NCBI GenBank assembly: GCA_016869695.1
Contig: VGDN01000002.1
Span: 1 to 17,593, forward strand
Source: Alphaproteobacteria bacterium
GTDB taxonomy: Bacteria; Pseudomonadota; Alphaproteobacteria; Rickettsiales; UBA1997
Direction: 5' to 3'
Length of the DNA: 17,593 nt
The position numbers and the translations under genes are program-made. The notes under the pieces were generated by a model. It was given only the letters and a program-made list of their open reading frames with translations. It searched no databases and was not told where the DNA came from. Positions 1-6,895 of the stretch are shown here, one piece after another (the stretch's first letter is position 1; each line of letters begins with the position of its first letter).

Positions 1-2
1 AC

Positions 3-1472
3 AAAAATTTTACTAAACGTTTTGAGGGTACGGGGGTGAAGGTCGCGCAGCTTTCGCGATTAATCGGAGTTGCTGAGGCAAAAAAAACTCGCGAAGAGAT
101 TGAGTCTGGAGCTGTGCAAATCGTGATTGGAACGCATGCGCTACTGCAGAAGAGCATCAAGTTCAAAAACCTTTCTTTGGTCATCATCGACGAGGAGCAG
201 CATTTCGGGGTCGCCCAGAAAGAGCGGCTCAAAGAGATACGCAACGAGGTTCACGTCCTCACCCTTTCCGCCACACCAATCCCGCGCTCGCTACAGATGT
301 CGCTTACTGGCGTAAAGGATTTGAGCCTCATCTCAACACCGCCGCTTGATCGCCTGGCGGTGCGCAACTTCATCATGCCTTATGATTCAGTTATCACGCG
401 CGAAGCGGTAATGCGAGAGTTTAATCGTGGCGGCCGCGTTTTCTTCGTGGTGCCACGCATCCGCGATATTGAAGAGATGGAGCCACGTCTAAAAATCCTC
501 TTACCTGAAATCCGTATCACCCACGCTCATGGCCAGATGATGCCAAGCGAGCTCGACACCATCATGAATGATTTTGTCGACGGCAAAATCGACATGCTGC
601 TTTCAACCACCATCATCGAGTCCGGAATCGATATCGAGCAGGCCAACACGATGATCATCTACAAAGCCGACATGTTTGGCCTGTCACAACTCTACCAACT
701 GCGTGGCCGCGTTGGTCGCGGCAAGCTGCGCGCTTACTGTTATCTCATGCTCGATAATCGCAAAAAAATTTCCGACGAGACTAAGAAAAAATTGGAAGTG
801 ATGCAGAATCTAGATTCGCTGGGAGTTGGCTTCACCGTTGCTTCGCACGACATGGATATCCGCGGCAGCGGCAATCTACTTGGTGATGAACAATCCGGCC
901 ATATCAAAGAAACCGGCGTTGAGCTTTATCAGCAGATGCTCCTTGAGACCATCGAAGGTCTAAAGAACGTCATGCTTAGACAAGCTCAGCATGACGTCAC
1001 CCTGAGCTTGTCGAAGGGTGATGATTCAGAAGTCAACATCCAAATCAAACTCGGTATTTCTTTGTTCATCCCCGAAGCCTACATGCCTGATCTCGCGCTA
1101 CGCATGAGTTTCTATAAAAGAATCGCCTCGGTAACAAATGACGAAGTGGCGGCAACTCTGATTGACGAGATGAATGACCGCTTTGGCAAAGTACCTGACG
1201 AAATCCACAACCTAGTTGAAGTCGCGAAAATCAAGCATTCCTGCCAGGAACTCGGCATCGAAAAATTGGAAGTGATGAGCGAAGGGATTCTAGTTGGCTT
1301 CCAAAATAATCGGTTTCGCGAACCAGAAAAACTACTGCAGATGATTTTTAACAGCGGGGGTAAGGCCAAGATCCACGTGGGTCAGCGGGTTTTGTTTGTT
1401 TTGGATGTGAAGTCAGAACAACAAAAAATCGCCGCTGCTTTTGTGGTGCTTAGAAAGCTGTCTGCGATTTAA
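3..1472 (+). CDS. mfd: Transcription-repair coupling factor Mfd, C-terminal part (5' end outside window)
   Basis: Mfd is a DNA translocase that removes stalled RNA polymerase and recruits UvrA for transcription-coupled repair. The reading frame is open to the left window edge, so the in-frame GTG at 36 is internal; the UvrB-like, RNAP-binding and first helicase modules lie outside. Visible here are the DEEQ Walker B box followed by HFG, the SATPIPR motif, the second RecA-like domain with TTIIESGIDI and QLRGRVGRG, and the C-terminal TRCF domain (SFYKRIAS, DRFG). The alignment to E. coli Mfd, from memory, is continuous to the end. The linker before the C-terminal domain carries an extra stretch, about VMLRQAQHDVTLSLSKGD, encoded by a palindromic repeat (968-1021). 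The stop codon overlaps the stop of the convergent HIT-SdhE gene by a few bases (TTAA), leaving no room for a terminator between them. Confidence 0.97.
   Translation, partial: KNFTKRFEGTGVKVAQLSRLIGVAEAKKTREEIESGAVQIVIGTHALLQKSIKFKNLSLVIIDEEQHFGVAQKERLKEIRNEVHVLTLSATPIPRSLQMSLTGVKDLSLISTPPLDRLAVRNFIMPYDSVITREAVMREFNRGGRVFFVVPRIRDIEEMEPRLKILLPEIRITHAHGQMMPSELDTIMNDFVDGKIDMLLSTTIIESGIDIEQANTMIIYKADMFGLSQLYQLRGRVGRGKLRAYCYLMLDNRKKISDETKKKLEVMQNLDSLGVGFTVASHDMDIRGSGNLLGDEQSGHIKETGVELYQQMLLETIEGLKNVMLRQAQHDVTLSLSKGDDSEVNIQIKLGISLFIPEAYMPDLALRMSFYKRIASVTNDEVAATLIDEMNDRFGKVPDEIHNLVEVAKIKHSCQELGIEKLEVMSEGILVGFQNNRFREPEKLLQMIFNSGGKAKIHVGQRVLFVLDVKSEQQKIAAAFVVLRKLSAI
968..1021. repeat. Double palindromic element inserted in frame in mfd
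   Basis: There are two adjacent inverted repeats. CGTCATGCT (968-976) pairs with AGCATGACG (988-996), and TCACCCT (997-1003) pairs with AGGGTGA (1015-1021). The first hairpin is nearly the same sequence as the intergenic copy at 15487-15513. The element is read through without a stop and adds about 18 residues to Mfd, in a linker where E. coli Mfd has unrelated sequence. Confidence 0.85.
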
Positions 1473-2125
1473 ATTTTATGAAAATCACGAATGCTATAAA
1501 CCAACTCTCTGTAGTACTCAGGCACTTCATCCTTTGCTAAAATCCAGTCGTAAATCTTAGTGTCATCTTCCTCTAAAAATTCTCCAAACAGCTGCGGATC
1601 GCTGATCTCATCAAGCTTAGCTTTCGCGAATTCACCGATCAAAAAATCAGTTTCTTTGCAGCCGCGATGGAGAGAGCGATAAAAGAGCTGCCTACGCAGC
1701 TCAGTAGTTAGGGGTAATGGGTTGGGGGCGAGAACGGTCTTTATTTTCTTAACTAAGTCTTGTGCAGCTTGGGTAGAGTAGGGTTTAGAGGTAGCATTAC
1801 CCCAGACTGGCTTGGGAAAGGTTACATCATTCTTTTGGCGGGCGATGATGTGGATATGGAGTTGCGAAACAACATTTCCAAGCGCGGCAATATTGAGTTT
1901 ATCGGCATGGAACTTTCTTTTCAGAAGTGCCGCAACGGAATTTATCTCACGTAAAACTTCAGTTTGTTCTTCAAAAGAAAGATCGGTAAGTTCAATTGAA
2001 TCAGGCTTCCGCGGCACTAAGATCAACCAAATATAATTAGCGTCATTCATCAAAAGTAGGCGCGAAATTTTGAGATCACAGATGAAGTGGGTGTCGGATT
2101 GGAGTTGGGGATGGAGGGAGAACAT
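1469..2125 (-). CDS. HIT domain-SdhE (FAD assembly factor) fusion protein
   Basis: The protein has 218 residues in two parts. Residues 1 to about 133 are a HIT-family (histidine triad nucleotide hydrolase/transferase) domain of the common alphaproteobacterial type, with LLMNDANYIWLILVPR, ALGNVV and the triad QLHIHIIAR. Residues about 138-218 match SdhE (DUF339), the small factor that helps attach FAD to succinate dehydrogenase SdhA; the RGxxE motif appears as HRGCKETD, followed by FLIGEFAKAKL and IYDWIL. SdhE normally stands alone at about 80-90 residues. I see no ATG, GTG or TTG near the junction that could start SdhE separately, so one polypeptide is the simplest reading. The linker PNPLPLTTE is encoded by three degenerate 7-bp repeats (1707-1727). 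The ATG directly abuts another 7-bp array (2126-2146), so no normal Shine-Dalgarno is seen. Domain assignments are firm; the function of the fusion is unknown. Confidence 0.9.
   Translation of the reverse strand: MFSLHPQLQSDTHFICDLKISRLLLMNDANYIWLILVPRKPDSIELTDLSFEEQTEVLREINSVAALLKRKFHADKLNIAALGNVVSQLHIHIIARQKNDVTFPKPVWGNATSKPYSTQAAQDLVKKIKTVLAPNPLPLTTELRRQLFYRSLHRGCKETDFLIGEFAKAKLDEISDPQLFGEFLEEDDTKIYDWILAKDEVPEYYRELVYSIRDFHKI
1707..1727. repeat. Degenerate 7-bp tandem repeat in the HIT-SdhE linker
   Basis: Three units are seen on the plus strand: GTTAGGG, GTAATGG, GTTGGGG. They encode the proline-rich linker between the HIT and SdhE domains. Confidence 0.6.
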
Positions 2126-2217
2126 GATTTAGGATTTAAGATTTAGGCCAAGTCCCCCCCTTTTTTTTGGGGGGATTTAGGGGGAATAAATTTAAGATTT
2201 AAGATTTAGGATTTACT
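2126..2217. repeat. Divergent spacer filled with 7-bp arrays and a C/T/G hairpin
   Basis: This 100-bp gap separates the divergent HIT-SdhE and recN genes. It holds three units of GATTTAG/GATTTAA (2126-2146), a run of seven C, eight T and six G (2154-2174) that can pair C to G with a T loop, and four units ATTTAAG, ATTTAAG, ATTTAGG, ATTTACT (2190-2217). Promoters for both genes would be expected here or inside the genes, but I see no convincing -35/-10 pair. Confidence 0.8.
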
Positions 2218-2225
2218 CAAAAACG

Positions 2226-3878
2226 ATGCTTCTTTCTCTTTCAATTCACAACGTCGTCCTCATCGATAAAGCGGAAATCGCTTTCGCGCCAGGGCTTTGC
2301 GTTCTAAGTGGTGAGACTGGTTCAGGAAAATCAATTTTGCTTGATGCTCTTGGTTTGGCGCTGGGTTTTCGTGCGAATTTTCGCTTGATTGGATCAGATG
2401 AAAATAAGGCGCAGGTCGCCGCTGAATTTGACATTTCGCAGAACCAAATCTGCAAAAATATTTTAGCCGAAAATGATTTGCTTGATGTTGTAAGCCCAGA
2501 TCTGTTACGGATTCGTCGCAGTCTTCACGAGAATTCGGTAAACAAAATTTTTGCCAATGATGTGGCGATTGGCGTAAATCTTTTGGCAAAAATCGGCGAG
2601 AGTTTGGTGGAGATTCATGGTCAACATGACCAGCGCGGATTACTCAATCCCGGCCAACATTTAAGTATATTGGACGAGTTTGCTGGCAATGAAAATCTAT
2701 TAAAAAGTCTTCGTAAGATTTACGAAAATCTGCGTGCAGTTGAGGAGAAAATTTCTGAGCTAAAGGCAAAAAAAGAAGCAGCAGAAAGAGAGAGGGATTA
2801 TTTAGAGCATGTGATACGCGAGCTTGAAAATGCTGATCTTAAAACTGGTGAAGAAGATGAGTTAATCGCCAAAAAAGATTTGTTACTCGGTCGAGAAAAA
2901 ATTCTGCGCTTTGCTAGCGATCTCCGTTTACATCTTACTGAAGCCAACTCCCAACTGATCTCGGCTCAAAAGATTTTAATCAGAAATCAAAATCTCTCCG
3001 AAAATCTTTCTGACATCTCTGAGAAAATCGACCAACAAAATTCTGAATTGGATTCAGCAATATCAAGTGTTGATGAGCTAGTAGGAAAAATCTCAGGCGA
3101 AGAAAATTCGCTTGAAACAATTGAGGAGAGGATTTTTTTCATCCGCTCTCTCGCCAGGAAATATAGCACTCCGCTCGATTCTATGTCTGAGCTAATCAAC
3201 GACTCCAAGGAAAAATTAAAGCTAATCTCAAATGAAGAAGAGGTGGCAAGAGAGCTTGAGAATCAACGCCTTACCCTAAATAAAGATTACAAAAAAATTG
3301 CCGAAGAACTTTCTACCCTCCGTCAAGAATCCGCCCGACTCCTTAGCGCCAAAACCGAAGAAGAGCTAAAATTCCTCAAAATGGGTGAAGTAAAATTCCA
3401 CGCCGAACTTACCCCTTGCCCCTTACCACTTAACCCCAGTGGCTTTGAGCGCACCCGCTTCCTCGCCTCCTTAAACAAAAACAAACTCGACGACATTTCC
3501 AAAATCGCTTCAGGAGGAGAGCTATCTCGCTTCATGCTCGCACTTAAAGTTGCACTACTCGGCGTTAAATCCGTACCCACAATGATCTTTGATGAAATCG
3601 ACACTGGCATTGGTGGAGGCACCGCTGACGCAGTTGGAAAGCGCCTCAAAACTTTAGCAGAAAAGTTACAAATCCTCGTCGTCACCCACCAACCACAGAT
3701 TGCCGCCAAGGCCGATACTCACTTCAAAGTCAGCAAAACCGCGGTTGGAAAAATTAAAACCAAAATCGAAAAACTGGATCACGCAGCACAAACACAGGAA
3801 ATAGCTAGAATGTTGTCCGGCGAAGAAATCAGCGCGGAAGCGGTTTCGGCAGCAAAGAGTTTACTTGCGCAGACCTAA
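2226..3878 (+). CDS. recN: DNA repair protein RecN
   Basis: RecN is an SMC-like ATPase that acts at double-strand breaks during recombinational repair. The 550 residues match the usual family length (E. coli 553). The sequence shows Walker A GETGSGKS at residues 29-36, the Q-loop region HGQHDQRGLLN, a long central coiled coil rich in K, E and L, the ABC signature SGGELSRFMLALK, Walker B TMIFDEIDTGIGGG, the switch VTHQPQIAAKA, and the typical RMLSGEEIS...AAKSLL ending. Just before the signature, a loop CPLPLNP is encoded by four degenerate 7-bp units (3407-3434); family members have non-repetitive sequence there. The start ATG lies 8 bp after a 7-bp array, with no clear Shine-Dalgarno. The 3' end overlaps the convergent pseudouridine synthase gene by 50 bp. 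Confidence 0.97.
   Translation: MLLSLSIHNVVLIDKAEIAFAPGLCVLSGETGSGKSILLDALGLALGFRANFRLIGSDENKAQVAAEFDISQNQICKNILAENDLLDVVSPDLLRIRRSLHENSVNKIFANDVAIGVNLLAKIGESLVEIHGQHDQRGLLNPGQHLSILDEFAGNENLLKSLRKIYENLRAVEEKISELKAKKEAAERERDYLEHVIRELENADLKTGEEDELIAKKDLLLGREKILRFASDLRLHLTEANSQLISAQKILIRNQNLSENLSDISEKIDQQNSELDSAISSVDELVGKISGEENSLETIEERIFFIRSLARKYSTPLDSMSELINDSKEKLKLISNEEEVARELENQRLTLNKDYKKIAEELSTLRQESARLLSAKTEEELKFLKMGEVKFHAELTPCPLPLNPSGFERTRFLASLNKNKLDDISKIASGGELSRFMLALKVALLGVKSVPTMIFDEIDTGIGGGTADAVGKRLKTLAEKLQILVVTHQPQIAAKADTHFKVSKTAVGKIKTKIEKLDHAAQTQEIARMLSGEEISAEAVSAAKSLLAQT
3407..3434. repeat. Degenerate 7-bp tandem repeat inside recN
   Basis: The units are ACTTACC, CCTTGCC, CCTTACC, ACTTAAC. 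They are close to the ACTTACC array in folC and encode LTPCPLPLN in a RecN surface loop just ahead of the ABC signature. Confidence 0.6.
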
Positions 3879-4551
3879 CTTCACTTGTCTGCCCCACCCC
3901 CAAACTACCAAGTTTAAAATCAGCAAAAGATACGCGGATTAGGCGGTTTACCCGCAATCCCAGATACTCCATCACCTTTCTGATCTCGCGATTTTTGCCT
4001 TCGGTTAGGGAAATTCTTAGCCAGGAATTAGATGGCTTTTCGAGCTCAACCTCAACCTTGATTGAACCATAGCGAACCCCATCAACCGTAATGCCGCGCT
4101 CTAATCTCTTTAGACGATCACGATCTATTTTTCCAAAAACTCGTGCACGATATTGGCGCAGAAATTTGTTTTTTGGCAGCTCGAGATGACGAGCGAGAGA
4201 GCCGCTGGTTGTAAGCAGCAATAGCCCTTCCGTGTTGTAATCAAGACGACCAATCGCAATCACTCGCGGCAAATTTTTTGGCAATAAATCGAAAATAGTT
4301 TTGCGATTTTCTGGATCTTTCGTCGTCGTCAGAAAACCAGCCGGCTTGTGAAAAAGCCATAGCCGCACAGGCTGCGCCGCATTAATCAACTTATCATCAA
4401 CCTTCACTGATTGATCGGTGATGAAAGTTGCCGGACTAGAAATTACCTGCCCATTCACCTTCACACGTCCTTCCTCAATTAAAGCCTCAGCCTCACGACG
4501 TGAACAACGACCTGATGCGGCAATTAGTTTAGCAATACGAGTTCCGATCAT
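3829..4551 (-). CDS. rRNA pseudouridine synthase, RsuA/RluB/RluE family
   Basis: This enzyme isomerises a uridine in ribosomal RNA. From the chosen ATG it has 240 residues: an S4 RNA-binding domain at about 1-60 (RIAKLIAASGRCSRREAEALIEEGRVKVNG), then the synthase domain with the catalytic aspartate, D104, in GRLDYNTEGLLLLT, and the family motif EGKNREIRKV. The closest match by memory is RluB (23S rRNA), but I cannot separate RluB from RsuA or RluE, so no symbol is given. An ATG at 4593 would add 14 residues (MGWHRISQSNQKSK) that are largely encoded by a 7-bp array; the start at 4551 fits the family. The 3' end overlaps recN by 50 bp. It lies downstream of the lipoprotein gene on the same strand, but a large palindrome (4604-4714) separates them. 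Confidence 0.92.
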   Translation of the reverse strand: MIGTRIAKLIAASGRCSRREAEALIEEGRVKVNGQVISSPATFITDQSVKVDDKLINAAQPVRLWLFHKPAGFLTTTKDPENRKTIFDLLPKNLPRVIAIGRLDYNTEGLLLLTTSGSLARHLELPKNKFLRQYRARVFGKIDRDRLKRLERGITVDGVRYGSIKVEVELEKPSNSWLRISLTEGKNREIRKVMEYLGLRVNRLIRVSFADFKLGSLGVGQTSEVRSAQVNSLLPKPLPR

Positions 4552-4570
4552 TTTTGATTTTTGATTTGAT
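4550..4570. repeat. 7-bp tandem repeat abutting the pseudouridine synthase start
   Basis: ATTTTTG, ATTTTTG, ATTTGAT on the plus strand overlap and directly precede the start codon at 4551 (minus strand), occupying the ribosome-binding position. Confidence 0.6.
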
Positions 4571-4603
4571 TGAGAAATACGGTGCCAACCCATATCCTTA
4601 TAG

Positions 4604-4714
4604 CTGTCATGCTGAGTTTAGATTTTCTAAAAAATCGCTGGCGACTTTTTAGAAAATATTAGTGAAGCATCTCACCAGACCTCACAAGATCCTTAGCTAT
4701 GCTCAGGATGACAG
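4604..4714. repeat. Nested palindromic repeat element
   Basis: The outer arms CTGTCATGCTGAG (4604-4616) and CTCAGGATGACAG (4702-4714) pair with one mismatch. Inside lies a second hairpin with 17-bp arms at 4622-4638 and 4641-4657, one mismatch and a 2-bp loop. The remaining inner parts, GAAGCATCT and AGATCCTT, resemble the dispersed TGTCATCCTGAGC-type repeats found in many bacterial genomes. It fills the gap between the lipoprotein gene and the pseudouridine synthase gene. The inner hairpin could also slow or stop transcription. Confidence 0.85.
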
Positions 4715-4717
4715 ACT

Positions 4718-5146
4718 TTAGTACCATCCCATTATCGAATATCCTTTTTTAGCCAAGCAATTGGCGACGTAATTTTGCTTAGTTGCATCGGGCACGATTT
4801 TATCTTCCCCGACAACTTTTAGCGCACCAACGGCAGCACCTACACCCGCGCCGATCAGGCCTCCGGTCAATCCAGATTTCAGATGTTTGTTACTTGAAAG
4901 CGCTCCCACCACGCCGCCAACAACGCCACCGATTACTGCACTGCGACCCGCTTCTCGTGCGGCACGCTCAGCTTTTAGCTTGTCGAGATATTCGTCCGCT
5001 TCCGCTTTGCAGTCTTTAAATTCGCGCTGTGCAGCCTCATCACCATCTGCCAAATATTTTTCATTTTTGTCGAAGATTGGTTTGTAAGAGACGCAAGAGG
5101 TAAGAAGTAAAGTTGTCACGAGACCAATGATCAGGAGTGTTTGCAT
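4718..5146 (-). CDS. Glycine-zipper lipoprotein
   Basis: A small predicted outer-membrane lipoprotein of 142 residues from the chosen ATG. The signal peptide MQTLLIIGLVTTLLLTSC ends in a lipobox, with the acylated cysteine at about residue 18. After a charged segment (residues about 25-65) comes a glycine-zipper stretch, SAVIGGVVGGVVGAL followed by GLTGGLIGAGVGAAVGAL, as in the Rick_17kDa_Anti/YMGG families. A longer frame back to 5227 exists but would bury the signal peptide and overlap lptB, so it is rejected. The gene follows lptB by 34 bp on the same strand. That gap contains three 7-bp units directly against the ATG and no clear Shine-Dalgarno. The exact role is unknown; glycine-zipper lipoproteins are usually linked to envelope integrity. 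Confidence 0.88.
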   Translation of the reverse strand: MQTLLIIGLVTTLLLTSCVSYKPIFDKNEKYLADGDEAAQREFKDCKAEADEYLDKLKAERAAREAGRSAVIGGVVGGVVGALSSNKHLKSGLTGGLIGAGVGAAVGALKVVGEDKIVPDATKQNYVANCLAKKGYSIMGWY

Positions 5147-5167
5147 ATTTTTGATTTTGGATTTCTG
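5147..5167. repeat. 7-bp tandem repeat abutting the lipoprotein start
   Basis: The units ATTTTTG, ATTTTGG, ATTTCTG on the plus strand begin at the base next to the start codon (5144-5146, minus strand). Confidence 0.65.
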
Positions 5168-5180
5168 ATCTGGTCGCAAT

Positions 5181-5909
5181 TTAAATCCGAAAATCCTCAC
5201 CGAGATAGACCTTTCTAGTCTCCTCATGCTCGATGATCTCCTCTTTCGAGCCAGAGGTTAGGATCATTCCGTCGTAAACAATGTAAGCGCGATCCACGAT
5301 TGACAAGGTTTCGCGGACATTGTGGTCAGTAATCAAAACACCAATTCCGCGATCTTTTAGATGCATCACCATCCGACGAATTTCATTAACAGCGATTGGA
5401 TCAACGCCAGCAAAAGGCTCATCAAGCAAGATGAATGAAGGGTTGGTTGCTAGAGCACGAGCGATTTCAACTCTACGCCTCTCCCCACCAGAAAGCGCAA
5501 GCGCATGTGATTTACGGATATGATTTATGGAAAATTCTGCCAGCAACTCTTCCAGTTTTTCTCTGCGCTTAACCTCATTTGCCTCAGCAATTTCAAGGAT
5601 AGACATAATGTTGTCCTCAACATTCATTCCTCGAAAAATTGAGGCTTCTTGTGGCAAATAACCAAGCCCCAAGCGAGCACGGTGATACATCGGCATGCTA
5701 GTCATGTCGAGCTGATCAATAAAAATATTGCCGGAATCAGCCTCAATCAAACCAACCATCATGTAAAAACAGGTGGTCTTGCCAGCACCATTTGGACCAA
5801 GCAGGCCAACGACTTCGCCTTGCTCAATCTGCAAACCAATGTCACGAATTACGGTTTTTTTGCCGTAAGATTTACTCAAATTCTTCGCTCTTAGAATCTT
5901 TGCGTTCAT
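5181..5909 (-). CDS. lptB: LPS export ABC transporter ATP-binding protein LptB
   Basis: LptB is the cytoplasmic ATPase of the LptB2FG complex, which extracts lipopolysaccharide from the inner membrane. The 242 residues match the family length. Visible motifs are Walker A GPNGAGKT (38-45), the Q-loop region [19 protein letters not shown] (84-101), signature LSGGE (139-143), Walker B ILLDE (160-164), the D-loop region FAGVDP, and the H-loop histidine in TDHNV (196). QEASIFR and DHNVRETL are typical of LptB. The start ATG lies 38 bp inside the end of lptA. No later ATG would keep the first strand of the fold, so the overlap is probably real and suggests coupled translation. The glycine-zipper lipoprotein gene follows. 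Confidence 0.97.
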   Translation of the reverse strand: MNAKILRAKNLSKSYGKKTVIRDIGLQIEQGEVVGLLGPNGAGKTTCFYMMVGLIEADSGNIFIDQLDMTSMPMYHRARLGLGYLPQEASIFRGMNVEDNIMSILEIAEANEVKRREKLEELLAEFSINHIRKSHALALSGGERRRVEIARALATNPSFILLDEPFAGVDPIAVNEIRRMVMHLKDRGIGVLITDHNVRETLSIVDRAYIVYDGMILTSGSKEEIIEHEETRKVYLGEDFRI

Positions 5910-6417
5910 TTTTTTCCTTTTTCAGATCACTACCGATAACCACGACAACCCTTTTGTCTGTGGCGATCGCGGTCTCTTCCTTTTTTCCAACAAAACGTCC
6001 TTTTTTGCTGGTTGTGTTGTAAATGAATTTGTCACCACTGGCAATTGAAGTACCATTATTGACGATAACGTTTTTCTCTAACACAAAAATTTCTTGCTTG
6101 GGTTCATAATATCCAAAGTCACCGCTAGCGACGAATTCTTCGCTAAAAATTTTCACATTCTCCTTGGCTTCGATTCGCCTAATCTCTGATTTTTCACTGC
6201 TTTTTTCGTCATAAAGAACGGTCATTTTTTGCGCTAGAAGCGAACTGTTATCCTTCTCCACCACTACGTTATTTAGAAATTCAATCACCTCGGATTTGCG
6301 CTTGATGTCGATTACATCTGATCTTATTCTGGTCGGCGAGCCCTTATGTTTAGCGGCCGCAAACAGTTCCAACGAAACAAAATTTAGAAATATGAAGATC
6401 AATAAAAAGCGTTTCAC
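5872..6417 (-). CDS. lptA: LPS transport periplasmic protein LptA (OstA domain)
   Basis: LptA forms the periplasmic bridge that carries lipopolysaccharide to the outer membrane. The 181 residues begin with a signal peptide ([22 protein letters not shown], cleavage likely after AAA). An OstA/LptA beta-jellyroll follows, with the typical [35 protein letters not shown] start and [16 protein letters not shown] and EKNVIVNNG repeats. The C-terminal tail is charged ([16 protein letters not shown]). The start is GTG; no ATG lies before residue 65. It overlaps lptB by 38 bp. Its 5' end overlaps the divergent DUF192 gene by about 26 bp if that gene starts at 6392. LptC, usually encoded just upstream of lptA, is absent here. 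Confidence 0.9.
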   Translation of the reverse strand: MKRFLLIFIFLNFVSLELFAAAKHKGSPTRIRSDVIDIKRKSEVIEFLNNVVVEKDNSSLLAQKMTVLYDEKSSEKSEIRRIEAKENVKIFSEEFVASGDFGYYEPKQEIFVLEKNVIVNNGTSIASGDKFIYNTTSKKGRFVGKKEETAIATDKRVVVVIGSDLKKEKNERKDSKSEEFE

Positions 6418-6895
6418 AGTGATTTTGATTTGCTGTGCGATTGTTTTCTTGGCTGGAATAAAACTGGTGCGAAACCTTGAGACTAAAGAGATCGCGGGAT
6501 TTAATCGTGATCCAAAAAACTACAATGCAAAAATACAAATTCTCAATGCTGACTCACAAGATGTTGCTCATTTCAAAATCGCTATCGCCAACAATGATGA
6601 GCGCAAGATGTATGGACTGATGTTTCTAGATCACCTACCCGCAGATCAGGGGATGCTTTTCCCCTTTGAGCCCAAGCAGATGGTGACAATGTGGATGAAA
6701 AACACACACATCCCACTCGACATGATTTTCGTCGGTGAAGATGATAAAATTTCTTCGATTGCAGCCAACGCCAAACCATACTCTCTCGACCTCATCTCCT
6801 CACAAAAAGAAGTAAAATTCGTCCTCGAAATTAATGGCGGACTCTCTGATCAACTAGGCATCAAACCAGGGCAAAAATTTCAGGTTCTAAACTAA
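6392..6895 (+). CDS. DUF192 (UPF0127) membrane-anchored protein
   Basis: A 167-residue protein from the chosen ATG ([15 protein letters not shown]). A single N-terminal hydrophobic segment at residues about 9-27 acts as signal anchor or signal peptide, so the rest is periplasmic. The DUF192 domain is clear: ERKMYGLMFLDHLPADQGMLFPF, then the hallmark MWMKNTHIPLDMIFV, and a FVLEINGG...GIKPGQKF ending. The molecular function of the family is not known to me. An upstream ATG at 6296 lies deep inside lptA on the other strand and is rejected. GTG at 6419 would avoid the overlap with lptA but would remove the positively charged N-terminus. The stop TAA and the hisD ATG share one base (TAATG), suggesting coupling with hisD. 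Confidence 0.88.
   Translation: MKINKKRFTVILICCAIVFLAGIKLVRNLETKEIAGFNRDPKNYNAKIQILNADSQDVAHFKIAIANNDERKMYGLMFLDHLPADQGMLFPFEPKQMVTMWMKNTHIPLDMIFVGEDDKISSIAANAKPYSLDLISSQKEVKFVLEINGGLSDQLGIKPGQKFQVLN

Noticed and set aside
2154-2174. Rho-independent terminator
   Set aside because: The T run is the loop, not the tail, and the site lies between divergent starts, where no gene ends.
5147-5227. Longer N-terminus for the glycine-zipper lipoprotein
   Set aside because: It would overlap lptB and bury the lipoprotein signal peptide.
6296-6391. Upstream ATG for the DUF192 gene
   Set aside because: It would lie deep in lptA and put 32 unlike residues before a clear signal anchor.
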